A stretch of 64,000 bases of DNA, taken from Caprella mutica (taxonomy: Eukaryota; Arthropoda; Malacostraca; Amphipoda; Caprellidae). Made by a program: the position numbers and the translations under genes. The notes under the pieces were generated by a model, which was given only the letters and a program-made list of their open reading frames with translations, was not told the origin of the DNA and searched no databases. The stretch lies in assembly GCA_947561585.1 (NCBI GenBank), contig CANNZV010002468.1, forward strand, positions 1 to 64,000, in the 5' to 3' direction. Each line of letters begins with the position of its first letter. The first letter of the stretch is position 1. This document shows, one piece after another, positions 1-11,951 of the stretch.

Positions 1-1053
1 CCAGGAAAATTGGTCCCAAGGACAATTGTGCTCACGACAATTGGGCTCCAAAACAATTGAACCCAGAAAAAATTGGGCAGAAGACACAATAAAGAAGTGT
101 TACTTTGTTTTTATTAGGGTAGTGACAATATTATATTTGAAATATGTTTTATATTCCCAAAAATATGTTTGTAGTTTTTGAATTCGTTTGATATACTTGG
201 TGTATATTAACAAGCCTTTAAATCACATTTGTATACTAATCTCATGTTTCGGTGTAATGAAAATCTTTGAAGTATTTAAATAATTTTTATTAACTTGAAT
301 CATGTCATGTGAATTTTAAAGTTTTTTTTTTACATCAAACTAAGAAAAATTGAAGAGTTGTAGGGATAAAATGATATTGTGAAAATACATTTTGTAATAC
401 TAATTTATGAAACTCTTCTACATTGAACACTGAACAGGTTTCAACAAATTTACATTAACTTTAATTTGACTTGTATGTTCCAATAATTTCAGCATGTCTT
501 GGAAGGACACGGCCTTCTTTATAAATACCCACATTCTTATTTTCTATTGTCTCTTCATCTTAAAAGCTACATTCTTATTTTCTATTGGCTACATCCTAAC
601 TCATTCACTATACAAGAGTTAACTATAGAGGTACTGTAACTAGGAAATATGTTGCTTACATGACCGATCTCAGAACAGAAAATTATAGTAATATAGAAGA
701 ATAAAACCATTATACGGGAGTTCACTATAGAGGAACTGTAACTAGGATATGAATATGTTCTATTGAAAGATATATGTGTTTCATAACAAGAAAGTTTTTT
801 TCATATTAGGAATATTCTATATTTTAATTATGCTCAGGACTACATTTTTATATCAAACGCATATTGTCACATCCCTAGTTATTACGGTAGCAATGGTCTT
901 CAATTAAATTGATACTGTAGACTCTGAAAAAATGGACAAATAATATATTGGTCCTTAGGCCCAATTGTCGTGGGCTCAATTGTCCGGGGTCCAATTGTCG
1001 TGGGGCCTAATTGTCCTGGACCCAATTATCTTGTGCCCAATTGTCGGTCAACG
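1..1053. mobile_element. Non-autonomous element with CAATTG-subrepeat inverted ends (left end cut by window)
   Basis: Bases 1-90 hold several copies of a unit like CACGACAATTGGGCTCC. Bases 951-1053 hold the same unit in reverse complement (CCCAATTGTCGTGGGCTC and variants). The two arrays are therefore inverted ends around about 850 bp of AT-rich sequence with no credible ORF. A short internal direct duplication (ACTATAGAGG-ACTGTAACTAGGA near 621 and 723) is visible. The left end lies outside the window, so neither target duplication nor full length can be judged. The architecture matches the better-delimited elements at 23069, 37909 and 51793. Confidence 0.6.
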
Positions 1054-1471
1054 AAATAATATATGGATATGTTGCTAGAGCAAACCGTTAATATTAAAGA
1101 ATAAATTCTATTGTTACAACTTCACAAAAAATATATCTAAATTACTTTTAAAAAGATAAATTGTAATCAGTACCTCTTAAATAATTGAAAAACCGGGTTC
1201 CCATTTACTGAGGCAATTATGCTTTGGTGATCATATTTTCAAAGAGGTGTATCATTTACAGTTATGTTCTTCAAACTATGAGTAGCTACCCAAATACGTA
1301 ATTTGAGAAATATTATAAATTTGAATTAAAGAAAATATGCATAACAATAAAATAATAAATTAATGCAAGCATACTCACATAATAAATATTTTATAAATTA
1401 AATATTAATTGAATGATATACAAGCGAAAATTATATAACATTCTAATACTAAGATCCAATCATTTAAAATA
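1054..1471. other. AT-rich spacer, nothing recognised
   Basis: No splice-flanked ORF, repeat array or structured RNA was recognised between the CAATTG element and the mariner element. Confidence 0.5.
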
Positions 1472-1473
1472 TA

Positions 1474-2728
1474 CAGGGTGGGGCGTAAGTTTGGAAGCAA
1501 ATGAAAGTGCATGTATTATTACATAAAGGTTTTAAGAATTCAAAAATCACAAATTTATTCAAAATGTTCCCCCTTGTTTTTAATAACAGCCTCAAATCTC
1601 CTCCGAATTCCTCCTACTGCGGCACGCAACTTTTCTTATGAAATTTCCTTCCAAGATCTCAGGAGCAAACGCTTTAAATCATCCACACTGCGATGGAATT
1701 TACCACAGGCCTTTGATTCAAGAATGGACCATACCGAAAAGTCCATAGGATTAACATCTGGGGAGCAGGGAAGCCACATTTCTTTGGACCAAAACCGTGG
1801 AAGATGGTCATGGCACCAGTTTTGAGTGACATTTGCAGTATGTGAAGTCGCGCCGTCTTGCTGAAATGTCCATAGACTGTCATTACCGAAGTGATCCTTA
1901 GCTGACTCCAACATTGGCGTCAAAATATTCTCAATATAACATTTAGCATTGATTTTAGCGCCTTGTTCCACAAAAATTAAAGGAGATCTCCAAGTTTCTG
2001 AAACGGCGGCCCAGACCATTACTGAAGCAGGTTTCATGGTTCTGTGGACAGTTTTTTGGTTGTATGGGATGTCTTTTGCACTTTTACCAATTATTCTGTC
2101 ATTCCTCCGGTTGTGAGCCATTTCCACTGTGAAATTTTTTTCGTCAGACCAAACAATTTCACCAGCCGTGCCAGACTTCAATTCTCTCAGAAGTGCTTTG
2201 CTTCTCTCCAATCTCTTTTTCTTTACAGCTTCTGACGGAGTCTGTCTCTTTTGGAGGGCGAAAGAGGACATCTTTAGGTCTTCTTTGACAACTCTTCTCA
2301 ATGTTCTGGGACTCACATTAGCTGTTTTGGCTAATAATCGTATAGACCTTTTCGGGTTCCTCCTGATCTTCTCTCGGGCACATTTTATCAGTTGTTTGGT
2401 GCGTTCTGAGCGTGGTCTACCACTTCTTGGACGATCAATCAATTCTCCTCTCTCATTAAAACGCTTCACACACTTCCAAACAGTCGATCTCGCTATTGAG
2501 AGAGTCTTTGAAATGACGGAATCTGACCTCCCGTCACGGCGTAGAGCAATAATGGCTTCTCCTTTGTCTGACATTTTTGAATTGACTAGATTTTTGTAAA
2601 AAATAACACTTCCACGTCATAATGTAGTGTCTCTACTATAGTTCAAACCCTATCACCTACTTAGGAACTTATTTTTAAGAATTATATTAATGTTTGAAAA
2701 ATTGCTTCCAAACTTACGCCCCACCCTG
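1474..2728 (-). mobile_element. Tc1/mariner-superfamily element, copy 1
   Basis: The element is bounded by 27-bp perfect terminal inverted repeats starting CAGGGTGGGGCGTAAGTTTG, each followed by a TA dinucleotide (1472-1473 and 2729-2730), the standard target duplication of this superfamily. It is about 1255 bp and carries one transposase reading frame on the minus strand. The second copy at 25528-26820 keeps about 40 bp near the 3' end that are missing here. TIRs are intact, so it could be moved in trans, but its own transposase is truncated. Confidence 0.95.
1636..2574 (-). CDS. mariner transposase, DD37D type, truncated by a late nonsense codon
   Basis: This is a cut-and-paste transposase that would bind the TIRs of the surrounding element in the nucleus. 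The 312-residue frame starts MSDKGEAIIAL. Residues 1-100 form two helix-turn-helix segments separated by a GRPR hinge (about 51-56). The catalytic core shows WSDEKNF (D144), FQQDGATSH (D240) and SPDVNPMDF (D278). The 37 residues between the second and third Asp give the DD37D spacing of maT-like mariners. A TAA at 1636-1638 ends the frame about 30 residues early: the same position is CAA in copy 2, and coding-like sequence continues beyond it. All three catalytic Asp are present, so activity is uncertain rather than excluded. Confidence 0.9.
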   Translation of the reverse strand: MSDKGEAIIALRRDGRSDSVISKTLSIARSTVWKCVKRFNERGELIDRPRSGRPRSERTKQLIKCAREKIRRNPKRSIRLLAKTANVSPRTLRRVVKEDLKMSSFALQKRQTPSEAVKKKRLERSKALLRELKSGTAGEIVWSDEKNFTVEMAHNRRNDRIIGKSAKDIPYNQKTVHRTMKPASVMVWAAVSETWRSPLIFVEQGAKINAKCYIENILTPMLESAKDHFGNDSLWTFQQDGATSHTANVTQNWCHDHLPRFWSKEMWLPCSPDVNPMDFSVWSILESKACGKFHRSVDDLKRLLLRSWKEIS

Positions 2729-2845
2729 TACTATCAGCACAGATTCGTACAAACAAGTTACCCTAATCCAGCGAAAAAGAAAGTAAGGTCGGCGCGATAA
2801 TTTGCAAAAAGTATATTTAAGTTTATCAATTTAATTTTATAATGT

Positions 2846-2973
2846 ACCATGCGATGAATTTACCATGCGATGAATTTACCATGCGATGAATTTACCTCGC
2901 GATGAATTTACTATGCGATGAATTTACCACGCGATGAATTTACCATGCGATGAATTTACCATGCGATGAATTT
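2846..2973. repeat. Tandem array, 16 bp x 8 (ACCATGCGATGAATTT)
   Basis: Eight near-identical 16-bp units run head to tail. The array ends in AATTTACCGGATACC. Read from the other strand this is GGTATCCGGTAAATT, which closely resembles the ends of the fold-back element at 37909-39057 (GGTAGCCGGTAAATTGCTCG). It is therefore probably one terminus of a member of that superfamily; no inverted partner was found in the window. Confidence 0.8.
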
Positions 2974-3004
2974 ACCGGATACCGTCGTTTTCGATGCTAT
3001 ACAA

Positions 3005-4025
3005 GTAAGCTCTCAACCAAAAGTGTGACACATTTCCGGCATTGAAAGGGAAAGGCCAGTTGTTCAAATATAAAAGTCAGAAAAAAGGCGGTGCTGATTT
3101 GTTATTAAGAAAGAAGATTTTTTGAAGAATGAGAGCAATAAAGAACAATTCATTAAATTGCATCTAGAAGACTTCAACAGCAATGACATGAAGACACTTC
3201 AGGAAACGGATGACGCGGATTTTCTGATTGTATTAACAATTCTAAGAACATCTGAAACTAACGACACTGTGGTTATTGAGATGATACTGATCTATTAGCG
3301 TTACTGATCCATCACGAGAATTTTACTTCACCTGGCTTACATGACATCATACTAATATCGGACAAAAGTGATTCATGAAAAGATATGAAACATATAGCAT
3401 GGAATTGGAGCACTTGGACTACACATTGCCAAACTGATATTGCCAATACATGCACTTCTAGGATGCGATACAACCTCTAGGGTTCATTCCATTGGGAAGG
3501 GAGCAGAACTGAAAAGTAAAGAACTGATCCTAATTTCAAAAAGATATGATGCCTTTTCTCAACAGTATACTTCATAAAAGATAAAATATCCCATGCATGC
3601 TGGTGAGAGATTGCTTTTACTATTACATGGAGTAACAAAATCATCGAATCTCGATCACCATCGATTATGGGGTATATTAATAAAGTGTGTACTGGGAATA
3701 AACCTCTCCAGCTTCAGATGCTCTGCCCAACATTCCCATTCGATGAGAGTATTCCATCAGGTTCCAGCAAGGATAGGGATGATTTGAATCCTGTTGAATT
3801 TAGTCGAAGAATTAAAAATGAAAGGCTGATGACAATTTACACTTCCAAACTCCCTGCTCCACATTCCCTCTTGAAAATGATCAGATGCAACTGTAAAGGG
3901 GATTGTAGTACCAAAAGTTGTACCTGATTCAGATATTTCCTTGCGATGCTCCAATATTTGTGGTCAATGCAGAGGTGTATCTTGTCATAATTGTATGGTA
4001 CTGTGTAAACTTATAAGTAAAATAT
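3005..4025 (+). pseudogene. Decayed mobile-element protein of the 'GCDTTS / IRCNCK' type
   Basis: Translated in three frames, this stretch yields ordered motifs: a Gly-Cys-Asp-Thr-Thr-Ser box (about 3464-3480), GKGAELK, a HAGERLLLLLHG stretch (3595-3630), then LPAPHSLLKMIRCNCKGDC (about 3849-3905) and a Cys-rich end RCSNICGQCRGVSCHNC (about 3936-3990). From memory, this series is typical of large uncharacterised, transposon-associated proteins abundant in arthropod and cnidarian genomes; the biochemical role is not known to me. Stops and frame changes interrupt it (around 3300, 3445, 3577, 3660 and 3925), so it is a relic. The N-terminal part is missing or unrecognisable. Confidence 0.6.
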
Positions 4026-4030
4026 AAATA

Positions 4031-4435
4031 AAATGCGTTTCATTAGCCGCAATTAGCAAAGGAATGACATTTTTTAACCAGAAAAGGTTTAAAAAAATTC
4101 CACGGACATTGAAACACTGTTTTTAACCCTTCAAAATGAATTTCTTCAATAACTTTCAAATCCAATGACATAAAGTTAAAAAGTGGTAAACTTCTTTTAT
4201 GTGATATAACAACACCTATAAAGCAACATATGTAAAAATTAGCAAACTAATATTTTAATCCAATTCAGCCACTTTTTCAGCTAGATTGACCGGACTATAG
4301 TGGCAATAGTAGATTTCAGTCTAATAAACTAGAGCCGTTATCTTTGATGGCTATGTTCTGCCACTACACTATGAGTAGAATGTTGGGTGCACCGAAGAAT
4401 GTAGCAATAACAGGGATGGAGGGGGACATAGGAAT
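4031..4435. other. Spacer, nothing recognised
   Basis: AT-rich sequence without a supported gene. The ORFs are short and not splice-flanked. Confidence 0.4.
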
Positions 4436-4439
4436 AGGC

Positions 4440-4874
4440 ACAATGCCCAGGTAACATGGCAATATCCCCGGGAACTCAGTTGAAGTACCGCAACTCCGCT
4501 TCAGATCTTACATCCCAAAAGGATGCTGAGCGAATGTTCGAATTGTATTTAAAAGGAAACATATCCTCATAGAACTTACAGTGAACATTCGAATTGTATT
4601 CAAAAGTAATCATATCCTCATGGAACTTAATGCGAACATAAAGAGATGTTATTTCTTTGATCCCTTGCGAAGCTAGACGAATATGAAATATTTTATGATT
4701 TGAACAACCAAGTTAAATACCATCGGAGATAGAATGAAGTATATTACTATTTATGTGTGTCTAAAATATAATTAGGTGCACTCGATAGAAATATGCTATT
4801 TTTTAGTAGTAGCTAGTATATTATTAATATTTTCAGTTAATTTGAGTCTGTCTTTAAATTAGAGTGGCCAACCC
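4440..4874 (+). repeat. Segment duplicated at 27153-27300 and 27896-28126; contains a disabled exon-like frame
   Basis: Bases 4443-4600 match 27157-27300, and 4636-4872 match 27896-28122 with few differences. The copy at 27 kb keeps an open frame reading SPGTPLEYRTSASDPTSQKD and onwards. Here the equivalent frame is broken by a stop (TCATAG for TCATGG, near 4570) and part of the unit is repeated. Protein identity is unknown. The duplication is interrupted on the right by a Copia LTR at 4875. Confidence 0.6.
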
Positions 4875-5246
4875 GTGATAAAACATAGGTTAAATGAACA
4901 GTGGTTTTTACAAGTTTAAAAGTATAAGTTTATTATAAGTGATTAATATATGAGATCTTTCTGCGATTCTCTGCAGACAACTGACTCTAGTATGATTTAA
5001 CATAGCCTGTATATAATAGATATAGAGGAAACAATTATACAACATGAGTCATAGCTAGAACCCGGAAATGTTATCATAAGATAATTATGGTGATCTGTTA
5101 AAATACATTAGCTAAAGACAACAATATGAATATTAACAAATAACTATAGTGTGACTATATTAATACAACAATCTCTTCACACGAGTTATACATTTATCAT
5201 TCCAATGAACTTAACTAGTTTGTTAAATCTATCAGCAGGTACGCAA
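4875..5246 (-). mobile_element. Copia-type LTR retrotransposon 3' end: LTR plus end of pol (fragment)
   Basis: On the minus strand, 5246-5190 encodes the C-terminus VPADRFNKLVKFIGM and a few further residues, then a stop. It is closely similar to the last residues of the Copia pol at 45892 (PLPIDRFTKLVELIGMKNI). It is followed by a purine-rich stretch (GTGAAGAGAT) and a TG...CA-bounded block at 5170-4875 (about 296 bp) that resembles the putative 5' LTR at 50309-50580. This is a truncated insertion, related to but divergent from the 46-50 kb element. Confidence 0.65.
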
Positions 5247-8200
5247 GTAACAATTTGTGTCCGGAGTACCTCCCGTGGAATTCCTCATCGCACATCCCCT
5301 GTATGTCAGGTGCGGAGTTCGAGAGGTGTCATGGCCGTCTATAGTTGATCAGGCCAGATTCCCAAAAATAACAGCTGTTCAAAGTGGTCCTAAAAAATCA
5401 AAACAAACCGCGAACTCAGTCTGTGTCTATTTTTTATAATTTGCCTATTTAAGCAACTTATAGTTATGTAATGATAAAATAAACTATACCAATGGATTTG
5501 TAATTAGTCAATTACTATAGTAGTGCTATTTTAACTGATCTGATCGTATTTCATCCATTTAAAAATCGTATATATACACAAGAGCTTGATGGCGATTCAA
5601 TAAAAAATGGAGGTTGTCCTCGCATTATTTTACAGTTTAAACCAATTTAGAGTGGTCTGACGATAGTTCTAATAGGGAATGAAAATATTGCCAAAGGCAT
5701 GATTGATAGGACTGAAGTTTTTTTTTTCGATTCTTTCTATCTGAAACTGTTAAAATTTATGAATTTAAAATAGAACGGACTGAACCATTCATATACCTAA
5801 GTCCCTAGTCAGCTAGGCTAGAAACATCTTCCAAAATTATAAACAGAACAGATCAAATATATTTCCTTCATAGATATTAAATAAGTATCTATATAATTAA
5901 TGTTTTAAATAATATGATAAGACTGTCAGAAAGAGATTTTGATAACAAATATAAAATTCTGGGTCCACTTCTCAGTTTCCTCACTACTATAGTGACTAGC
6001 CTACTGCCAGGCTGCAAAGTATGACTAATATGTCTCCCAAGATTTTATTTTTTTAAAGACAAATTCTCTTCAATAGGTTGCAGAATCTTACCTAATATTA
6101 TCTGTTTATCATCAATAATCAAATATATATAATAACAGTCAACTGTGTCAACAGAGGTATCAGTTATCATTTTTTACTTTCTATTCAAATCAAGACACAG
6201 GAGTGGGTAGGTAGGTAGCTACCTAATTACTATTTTCAGTATACTGTATATGGTATAGCCTATATAGTATAGGTAACTATTTATGTAAGTAAAATCAGGA
6301 GGTCCTCAAGTTTATAAACTAATACTAATTAGAGATTCACATTTATAAAAGATGCCTTGCCCATATTACATTAAAAAATTATAATTTAATAGACATTCTA
6401 AAAATAGGAATGCAACAATCTAACAGAAATTACTTACAGAAGAAAATAGATGTGCTGAATAATAATGAGATGTTATTTTACCTATTGATTGATGAAATTC
6501 ATATGGAACCATCAAGTCATCAAATTCAAATAAAGATATAGGTAGCTAGTAGCTCTACTCTATATCCTAATCCTATGAAAAATTTAACTAGAGAATCTCT
6601 CTGTGCTTAACTATAAGTTATATCATTCATCTCAGATAATAATAGAGTGAATAGAAAAACATTTGAAATTGTTTGTGCTGGTAATTTACTGAATGTATAA
6701 CTCAGTGAAGTTCATTATGTTTTCTATTAACTGTTCTTTTCAGAAATCTATGTAAAAAATCATGTAGTTAAAGCCTAAAGGTACTGCAAGTAATGTATTA
6801 CATCTAATCTTGAAAACCTATGCTCAAACTCAACTCATCTACTATCTCTGTGAGTTGTTTATAATAAAACCATCATGACTTAGCCACAATATGTATTACC
6901 CTTTTCATCCCTAAAACTTCATTATTAAATGATTCAAAAATAATTATGTATTAATCCTTATTCATTTTATTTGAATGTTAAGTTATTTATACTAAAATTT
7001 ATTATTTTTTTCAGAACTTCAGCTAAATTAAGGTCCTCAAACATATCAAGTGAAATAAATTTGCTGCTGCCTTCCAAGGAATGAAGCCTACGAAGGTAAA
7101 GACGACCAGAAATCATTTATATATATATATAGATTAAACTTGAATTCATTATTTAATAATAGAATATTTCTCATACCTTAATAATGAAATCAATATCATG
7201 GTTTTTTTCATATCTTCATAATGATAGTAATTTATTTCTTGGGCTAGTTCATGTATCTATAGCTAATAGAATAAATTTATAAATATTGTTCTCTTTTCCA
7301 GATTAATGTTTTCAAAAATGATTTATAGTAAGCATCGACACCACTCATGGCCTGGCACCACACCTACTTTTGCTGAAATATATTGATCATATCCTTCTCC
7401 CATATATTGCAGTCACTTGAAGGTTGAATTTTTATGAAATGGTTTTCATAATGCTAGTCAAATTCTGCAAGTTACATTATTGATATGGCTACTCTTGTAG
7501 AAGAGATGTTGGCTAAATCTTATTTTTTAGAGCTACATTGCAAATTAGTCTGAATTCTGAAAGGACTTCCAATCATTCAAAAAAACCTCTCAATTGTACT
7601 ATATTAAGTGTTAAATAATGAAAAAAAGAACACTTCTGGAAAAGGTTCCAGAAGTTGATATCAGATAAGAGATCAACATCTTCTATTAATCATTTAAAAT
7701 TGGTATGTCATCTTCAAACAGCTTTATTTAGTTTAAAATTTAGTTGCTTACTGTTTATACTTTAGAGTTTAGACCTATGAAATATTTGCAGTTCCTTAGT
7801 GAAGTTTGATTCAACAAGATTTTAATTATCATTTTGAAACCCTTCATGGACATATTATACATGCTGATCAGTTATTTTAATAAAATATAGTTATCAAACT
7901 GTTTTTTTTTTGTCTAAAAGCTTGTAAATTCGAAAATTAAAAAAATTATCTCTTTAGTTATACCACTTGGAAAAGTTTCAAATATTTTTTTTTTTCAATT
8001 ATTATTGTGGATTTATTAAGATTAAAATTCTCATTGTTTTCATTAATTTTCAACGCACATTCTGGTGGGATAATAAAAAATAACACTTTGCAAGCAGTTT
8101 TGTATACAATAGCTACTTTTAATTGGACAAAGTTTCTGGTAACAATAGTTACATATACCTTCAGTCAGGCATTTGTTTCTGTTAAAGTTAACTAATATTT

Positions 8201-8282
8201 ATTTCTACAACTTCAATACAAACAAAAGAACAGTATAATGAACATCATTTATCCTCAATATTCTTTCTAAATCATTAGGAAA

Positions 8283-8359
8283 CAGAAGTGTATTCATCCT
8301 GTAGATTGTAATTGCAGTTACAGCCAGGAACACAGCATTTATTGCCTCCCATCTTCTGA
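8283..8359 (-). pseudogene. Remnant of THAP-domain transposase start (first about 25 codons)
   Basis: On the minus strand, ATG at 8359-8357 opens MGGNKCCVPGCNCNYNLQDE and stops five residues later. It matches the first residues of the THAP transposase at 18825 in element 2 (MGGNKCCVPGCDSNYNLQDK). The rest of the gene is lost in the internal deletion of element 1. Nothing functional is expected. Confidence 0.75.
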
Positions 8360-9454
8360 AATGTTGAAAATAGAGATAAATTTAGAAAAAAAATCTTTCA
8401 ATGTTAATGAAAATGTTTTGCTCCGACTGTATTAAATTACAAAGAAAATATAGAATGAATATATTCGATGTAATTCAATTGAAGCTTTTGACAAAATATT
8501 AGAAATTATTGGTTATTATTATATAGTGATATTGTTTTTTTGGAAAGCATAGATACATGCATAATTTTTACTAAGTTGAAAAAATCATATGTTAATGCAA
8601 TAAAAACTATAAGTACCTATCCCAAAATAAAATAAATTGAAAGACTGAATGAAAAAGATTTCTTTTATTCTAGAAAGAATAAAGTTTCACTTCAGTGGTA
8701 TTTATGTAATCTTCAAATGATATAATCAAACACTGCCAATGTTTGTGTTTAATTTAATTAGTTGAGAATTGCACATATATACAATTTTTTTGTAAATTTA
8801 TTAGCTACAGCTAGTTCTAATTGGAAAAAAAGTAATTACAAATTTTACATACTAATTTTAAGTACCTAATCATATGAAGATTATTTTAAAACATATTCTT
8901 CAACTATTATATCATTATTGTGATAAGATTCAGTAAAAAACTAAATATTAGTATTTAGTAGTTAGATAGGCAGTGGACATAATTGACATTCAAAAATTAA
9001 ATGATTAATTACCTTTAAAAGTTGAATCAACAGCTGCTATACAACCTCACTTTAGTCTGTAGACAATATTTTGCTTATCAGTAGCTAGGTAACTAGATAT
9101 ATGAAGAACATGTAAATATATTTAACTAGTTATGAGATCACAAATCTGAAAAAATGAAAATAAGGATTAAGTTCAGACACCAATACTAGTGAATTAATGG
9201 GGATTGAATCATCCAGATTATACTGCCAACAGAATCCAGAACTCCTTTTTTTATAGCATCAAGTATGCAAATCCGAATTAAAGTTATTATTGCTACACAA
9301 TAGTGTAATATATTTGATTTAATTCCTACTTTCTCTCAATCAGTTATATTTAGATTTCAGATTATTTTCTACCACACAGCAAATAGTTTCTCTTATTATT
9401 ATTGGTTCAAAATAGGGATGTTATAAATAAATTAACCAACAATTAGGTAGGTCC

Positions 9455-9545
9455 AACGTAGTTCTAGGTCCTTTTCGCCGTAACACTTTTGCTGGCAATA
9501 TGACAATTATTTAGCAAAATAAGGTATATTCATTTTATAGTAAAA
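9455..9545. repeat. Copy of dispersed terminal motif GTTCTAGGTCCTTTTCGCCG
   Basis: The head GTTCTAGGTCCTTTTCGCCG and following AATATGACAATTATTTAGC closely match the sequence at 40042 (GGTTCTAGGTAAATTCACCG ... AATATGACAATTTTTTAGC). The same block is at about 19723 in element 2, so this insertion predates the split of the two P-like copies. Confidence 0.55.
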
Positions 9546-9719
9546 AACAGAGTATAAATCTTGTCACTTACAAACTTGGGTGGGGGACCTGGACTAACAT
9601 TTGCTATATCTCATTATATTTATAATTTATAGCATTTTAATTTTTTTGGGCACAAGTGACATACCATGATTCCATGAGGCATGAAAGAGTTGTGCAGCAA
9701 AAAAAATTTTTTGGGCAAA

Positions 9720-10620
9720 AGGACTGGTCACCATCCAAAAGGTCCAGGTGACTGAAGGGAGATTCAGAAGCAGAGAATCTCCCTTAGTGGCTACTTGGCC
9801 AAATTAATGATAACCCAATCTGCATAATGTGTCTCCTGTCTCCCGACTCTCGGAGATTATAATTTGAGTCTTTGACTCTTTGAGAGAGAGTTACTCTAAG
9901 CAGCAGATTCAAAATCTCCCTCAGCTAAATTAATGGTAACATAGGAATTAATACAAAATCTCCCCCTTGGTAACATAAGAATTAATCCGAAATCATCCTC
10001 AGCTAAAATGCTAAATTAATGGTAGCATAGGAATTAATTCAAGATCAGCAATCAGTCAGTTAGATCATCCATCCCCAGAGATCTTAATTTTCTAAAAATT
10101 TGGTTCAGATTTGTTCCATATTCTGCAGACTGGATGGTATCATGCCACCACTCTGCATAATGAGTCTCTTCTCCCCCTCCTGCAGAGTCAGAGATTTTAA
10201 TTTGAGAGACAGTTACTCTCTGACTCAGTGACAGACTCACAAGTCTCACACTCACAGCAGCAGATTCAGAAATTAATGGTTACATAGGAATTAATTCAAA
10301 ATCTCCCACATCTAAATTAATGGTTACATAGGAATTAATTCAAGTATTCCCACAGAGATATACAATTTCTAAAGTTGAGCTCAGATTTGTGGCAGAGTCT
10401 TGGAAAATGTTCCATATTCTGCAGTCTGATTAATTAATTAATTCAATGTCACCCTCAGCTAATTTTTAATGGTAACATAGGAATTAAATCAATGTCACCC
10501 TCAGCTAATTTAATGGTAACATAGGAATTAAATCAAGATCTCCCTCAGAGATCTAAAATTCCTAAAGTTAGGCTCAGATTTATGTCAAGATAGACTTGGA
10601 AAATATTTCAAATTGGAATC
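9720..10620. repeat. Degenerate subterminal repeat block of the P-like element
   Basis: A unit resembling AAATTAATGGTAACATAGGA followed by ATTAATTCAAAATCTCCCTCAGC recurs irregularly many times here, and again at 20270-21150 in element 2. TGCAGACTGGATGG is another recurring piece. The block lies just inside the right end, where transposase-binding or structural repeats are common. No ORF in it is credible. Confidence 0.65.
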
Positions 10621-11951
10621 TATAGCCTAGCTGCCTAGACAGTGCTGAAGGCTACAAAATTATCACTCAATTAACTAGGCATATCAGTTCTAATTTAAAC
10701 AAACTAACTAGAGAACTTAGTTAACAAAACAACACAAGAAGAATTGTTTAAATCCTAACAAGGATCATTATCATATGATAATAACTTCCGAGTCTCTGAT
10801 TTGCCTCCGGTGCTGGGCAATTCGTTCAGTTAAAAACCACTTTTATATATATTATAATGAATAAATTTACATAATTTTGATTGCAAATAATCCGGAACAT
10901 TCCTTAATTTACATCATGAAAAGCACAAGGGGAAAAAACCATCATGAAGAGTGCAATGGCATAAAAACCGAAGAAAATATGTTGCGCGCCATCTTTATCC
11001 ATTAATTTTAGCGACAGTAATTAGATATCATAGGACCACATTGAACAGCTGATTGAACTATAAACGCCATGATGAGCTGGCCTGATAAACTATAGACGGC
11101 CATGGGGGTGTTCCGTTTTTGTAAAGTGCGGAGTAACTCCTCTTAGGAACTAACCATGGCCGTCTATAGTTGATCAGGCCAGATTCCCGAAAATAACAGC
11201 TGTTGAAAGTGGTCCTAAAAATCAAAACAAATGGCGAACTTAGTCTGCGTCAGTTTTTTACAATTTGCATATTTTAAGCAACTTATAGCTATTTAATGAT
11301 AAAATAAAGTATACCAATGGATTTGTAATTAATCAATTACTATAATAGTGCTATTTTAACTGATCTGATCATAATTAATCTATTTAAATATCCTATACAT
11401 ACACGAGTGCTTGATGGCGATTCAATAAAAATGGTGGTTGTCCTCGCATCATTTTGCTATTTAAACCAATTTAGAGTGGTCTGACGATATTTTTATTAGG
11501 GAATGAAAATATTGTCAAAGGCATGATCGATAGGACTGAAATTTTTTTTTCAATTTTTGTATCTGTAACTGTTAAAATTAATGAATTTAAAATTGAAGTG
11601 ACTGAACCTTTCACCTATACGGTAGCTATACCTAAGTACCTACTACCAAAAGCTAAAAATCTAGACTCGAAACATCTTCTAAAATTAAAAGCAGAACAAA
11701 TCAGATACATTTTGTACCTTTGGTATTTAGTATTTACCTACATAATCAACATTTTAAATATGATCAGACTTCAAGAGATTTAAATAACAAATGTAAAATT
11801 CAGGTTCCACTTTCCAGTTTTCCCACTAGCCTTCTGCCAAGTGCCAGGCTGCAAAGTATGGAGTGTATGACTAATATGTCTCCCAATATTTTTTTTAAGG
11901 ACAATTTCTCTCCAAAAGGTTTCTAAATAAATAAATCTTATCTAATATTTA

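Larger units (their letters stand above)
5330..11104. mobile_element. P-like DNA transposon, element 1 (internally deleted)
   Basis: The ends are inverted: CATGGCCGTCTATAGTTGAT at 5330 and its complement ending ...GACGGCCATG at 11104. Flanking heptamers GAGGTGT (5323-5329) and GGGGTGT (11105-11111) match at 6 of 7 positions. The left 2.9 kb aligns with 11155-14650 of element 2 and the right 2.8 kb with 18735-21681. About 4 kb, including nearly all of the transposase, is missing at about 8266-8270. P elements of Drosophila also begin CATG, and element 2 carries a P-type transposase; hence the assignment. It is a non-autonomous deletion derivative with no intact gene. The AT-rich interior (5400-8260) contains no recognised gene. 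Confidence 0.8.

Noticed and set aside
1511..2599. Plus-strand ORFs opposite the mariner transposases (and 26136-26691)
   Set aside because: Antisense shadows of the transposase reading frame.
7105..7130. Short AT dinucleotide run as a functional element
   Set aside because: A brief TATATA microsatellite in AT-rich DNA, without context.
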